A DNA stretch of 64,000 nucleotides from Lichenicola sp964247735. GTDB lineage: Bacteria; Pseudomonadota; Alphaproteobacteria; Acetobacterales; Acetobacteraceae. Below the pieces are notes generated by a model. It searched no databases, had not been told where the DNA came from, and saw only the letters and a program-made list of their open reading frames with translations. Below, in pieces: positions 63,802-64,000 of this stretch. The DNA is taken from positions 5,148 through 69,147 of the forward strand of contig CAXTVS010000014.1 in assembly GCA_964247735.1 (NCBI GenBank). Reading direction: 5' to 3'. The first letter of the stretch is position 1; each line of letters starts with the position of its first letter. Position numbers and translations under genes: made by a program.

Positions 63802-64000
63802 TCAGCCCGCCCCGGCGCCGGGACGGCCGTCCGGCCGCGCGAGGCCGGGACGTGCAGCAGGCGACCGGACCGCCGGATCGGAATGACGCGGCCGCGGCGG
63901 CACGAAGGACGGCGGCGCCGCCCGCGCCCGCTCGACGCGCAGGCGACCGGCCACGCGCGGCGGCAGGATCGGCGGTCCCGGATCGGACGCCGCGAGCGCC
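63802..64000 (-). CDS. tatB: Probable Sec-independent protein translocase subunit TatB, partial (3' end)
   Basis: Only the last 66 codons are in the window. The frame ends in a TGA at 63802 and is rich in Pro, Arg and Ala (PPILPPRVAGRL, APPSFVPPRPRH). This is the kind of proline-rich, disordered C-terminal tail seen in extended alphaproteobacterial TatB proteins. The N-terminal membrane helix and amphipathic helix that would identify TatB lie outside the window, so the call rests mainly on its place directly before tatC. Confidence 0.6.
   Translation of the reverse strand, partial: ALAASDPGPPILPPRVAGRLRVERARAAPPSFVPPRPRHSDPAVRSPAARPGLARPDGRPGAGAG

Overview
The window is a 64 kb piece of a high-GC alphaproteobacterial chromosome. 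Gene content and order (glmU-glmS beside gph; rpsT-dnaA-dnaN-recF-gyrB beside mutM-ubiE-coaBC-dut; serS-tatC-tatB) fit the Acetobacteraceae or a near relative. That placement is inferred from gene order and protein resemblance, not from a database search. Coding density is high, many neighbours overlap by 1-8 bases (ATGA, TGATG, GTGA), and I see no insertion sequence, prophage, CRISPR array, rRNA or tRNA.

Layout. 0-5 kb: an edge-truncated NRAMP-like transporter, a ThiO-like oxidase and a large RgpF-HAD polysaccharide protein. 5-8.5 kb: a LysR regulator divergent from two SDR dehydrogenases and a DUF427 gene. 8.5-13.9 kb: fdhD, glmS, glmU, gph and a small secreted cytochrome c. 13.9-16 kb: a glycogen-debranching-type glucosidase.

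16.2-30.8 kb is the most interesting part. It is a divergently transcribed locus around an XRE-cupin regulator. The left arm carries two S12 serine hydrolases, an enolase-superfamily dipeptide epimerase (DgcA-like), a POT peptide transporter, a YkvI-like permease and an S9 prolyl-oligopeptidase-type peptidase. The right arm carries the regulator, a small ACT-like protein, a TonB-dependent receptor and a DUF1611/DgcN protein. Read together this looks like a capture, cleavage, import and catabolism route for peptides containing D-residues, with D-glutamate as the best guess.

30.9-41.6 kb is replication and housekeeping: gyrB, recF, dnaN, dnaA, rpsT (with a clear terminator), mutM, ubiE, coaBC and dut. 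41.6-46.4 kb holds a NitT/TauT-type ABC transporter without a binding protein, msrA, a DUF2934 protein with a Lys/Ala/Pro tail and a small exported protein.

46.4-61.7 kb is largely surface-glycan biosynthesis: five glycosyltransferase-like proteins, a hexapeptide acyltransferase, and a nucleotidyltransferase / nucleotidyltransferase-kinase / HAD-phosphatase trio that probably makes an activated glycan substituent. An APC permease, yajC and a DUF815 ATPase are interspersed. The window ends in serS, tatC and the 3' end of a probable tatB.
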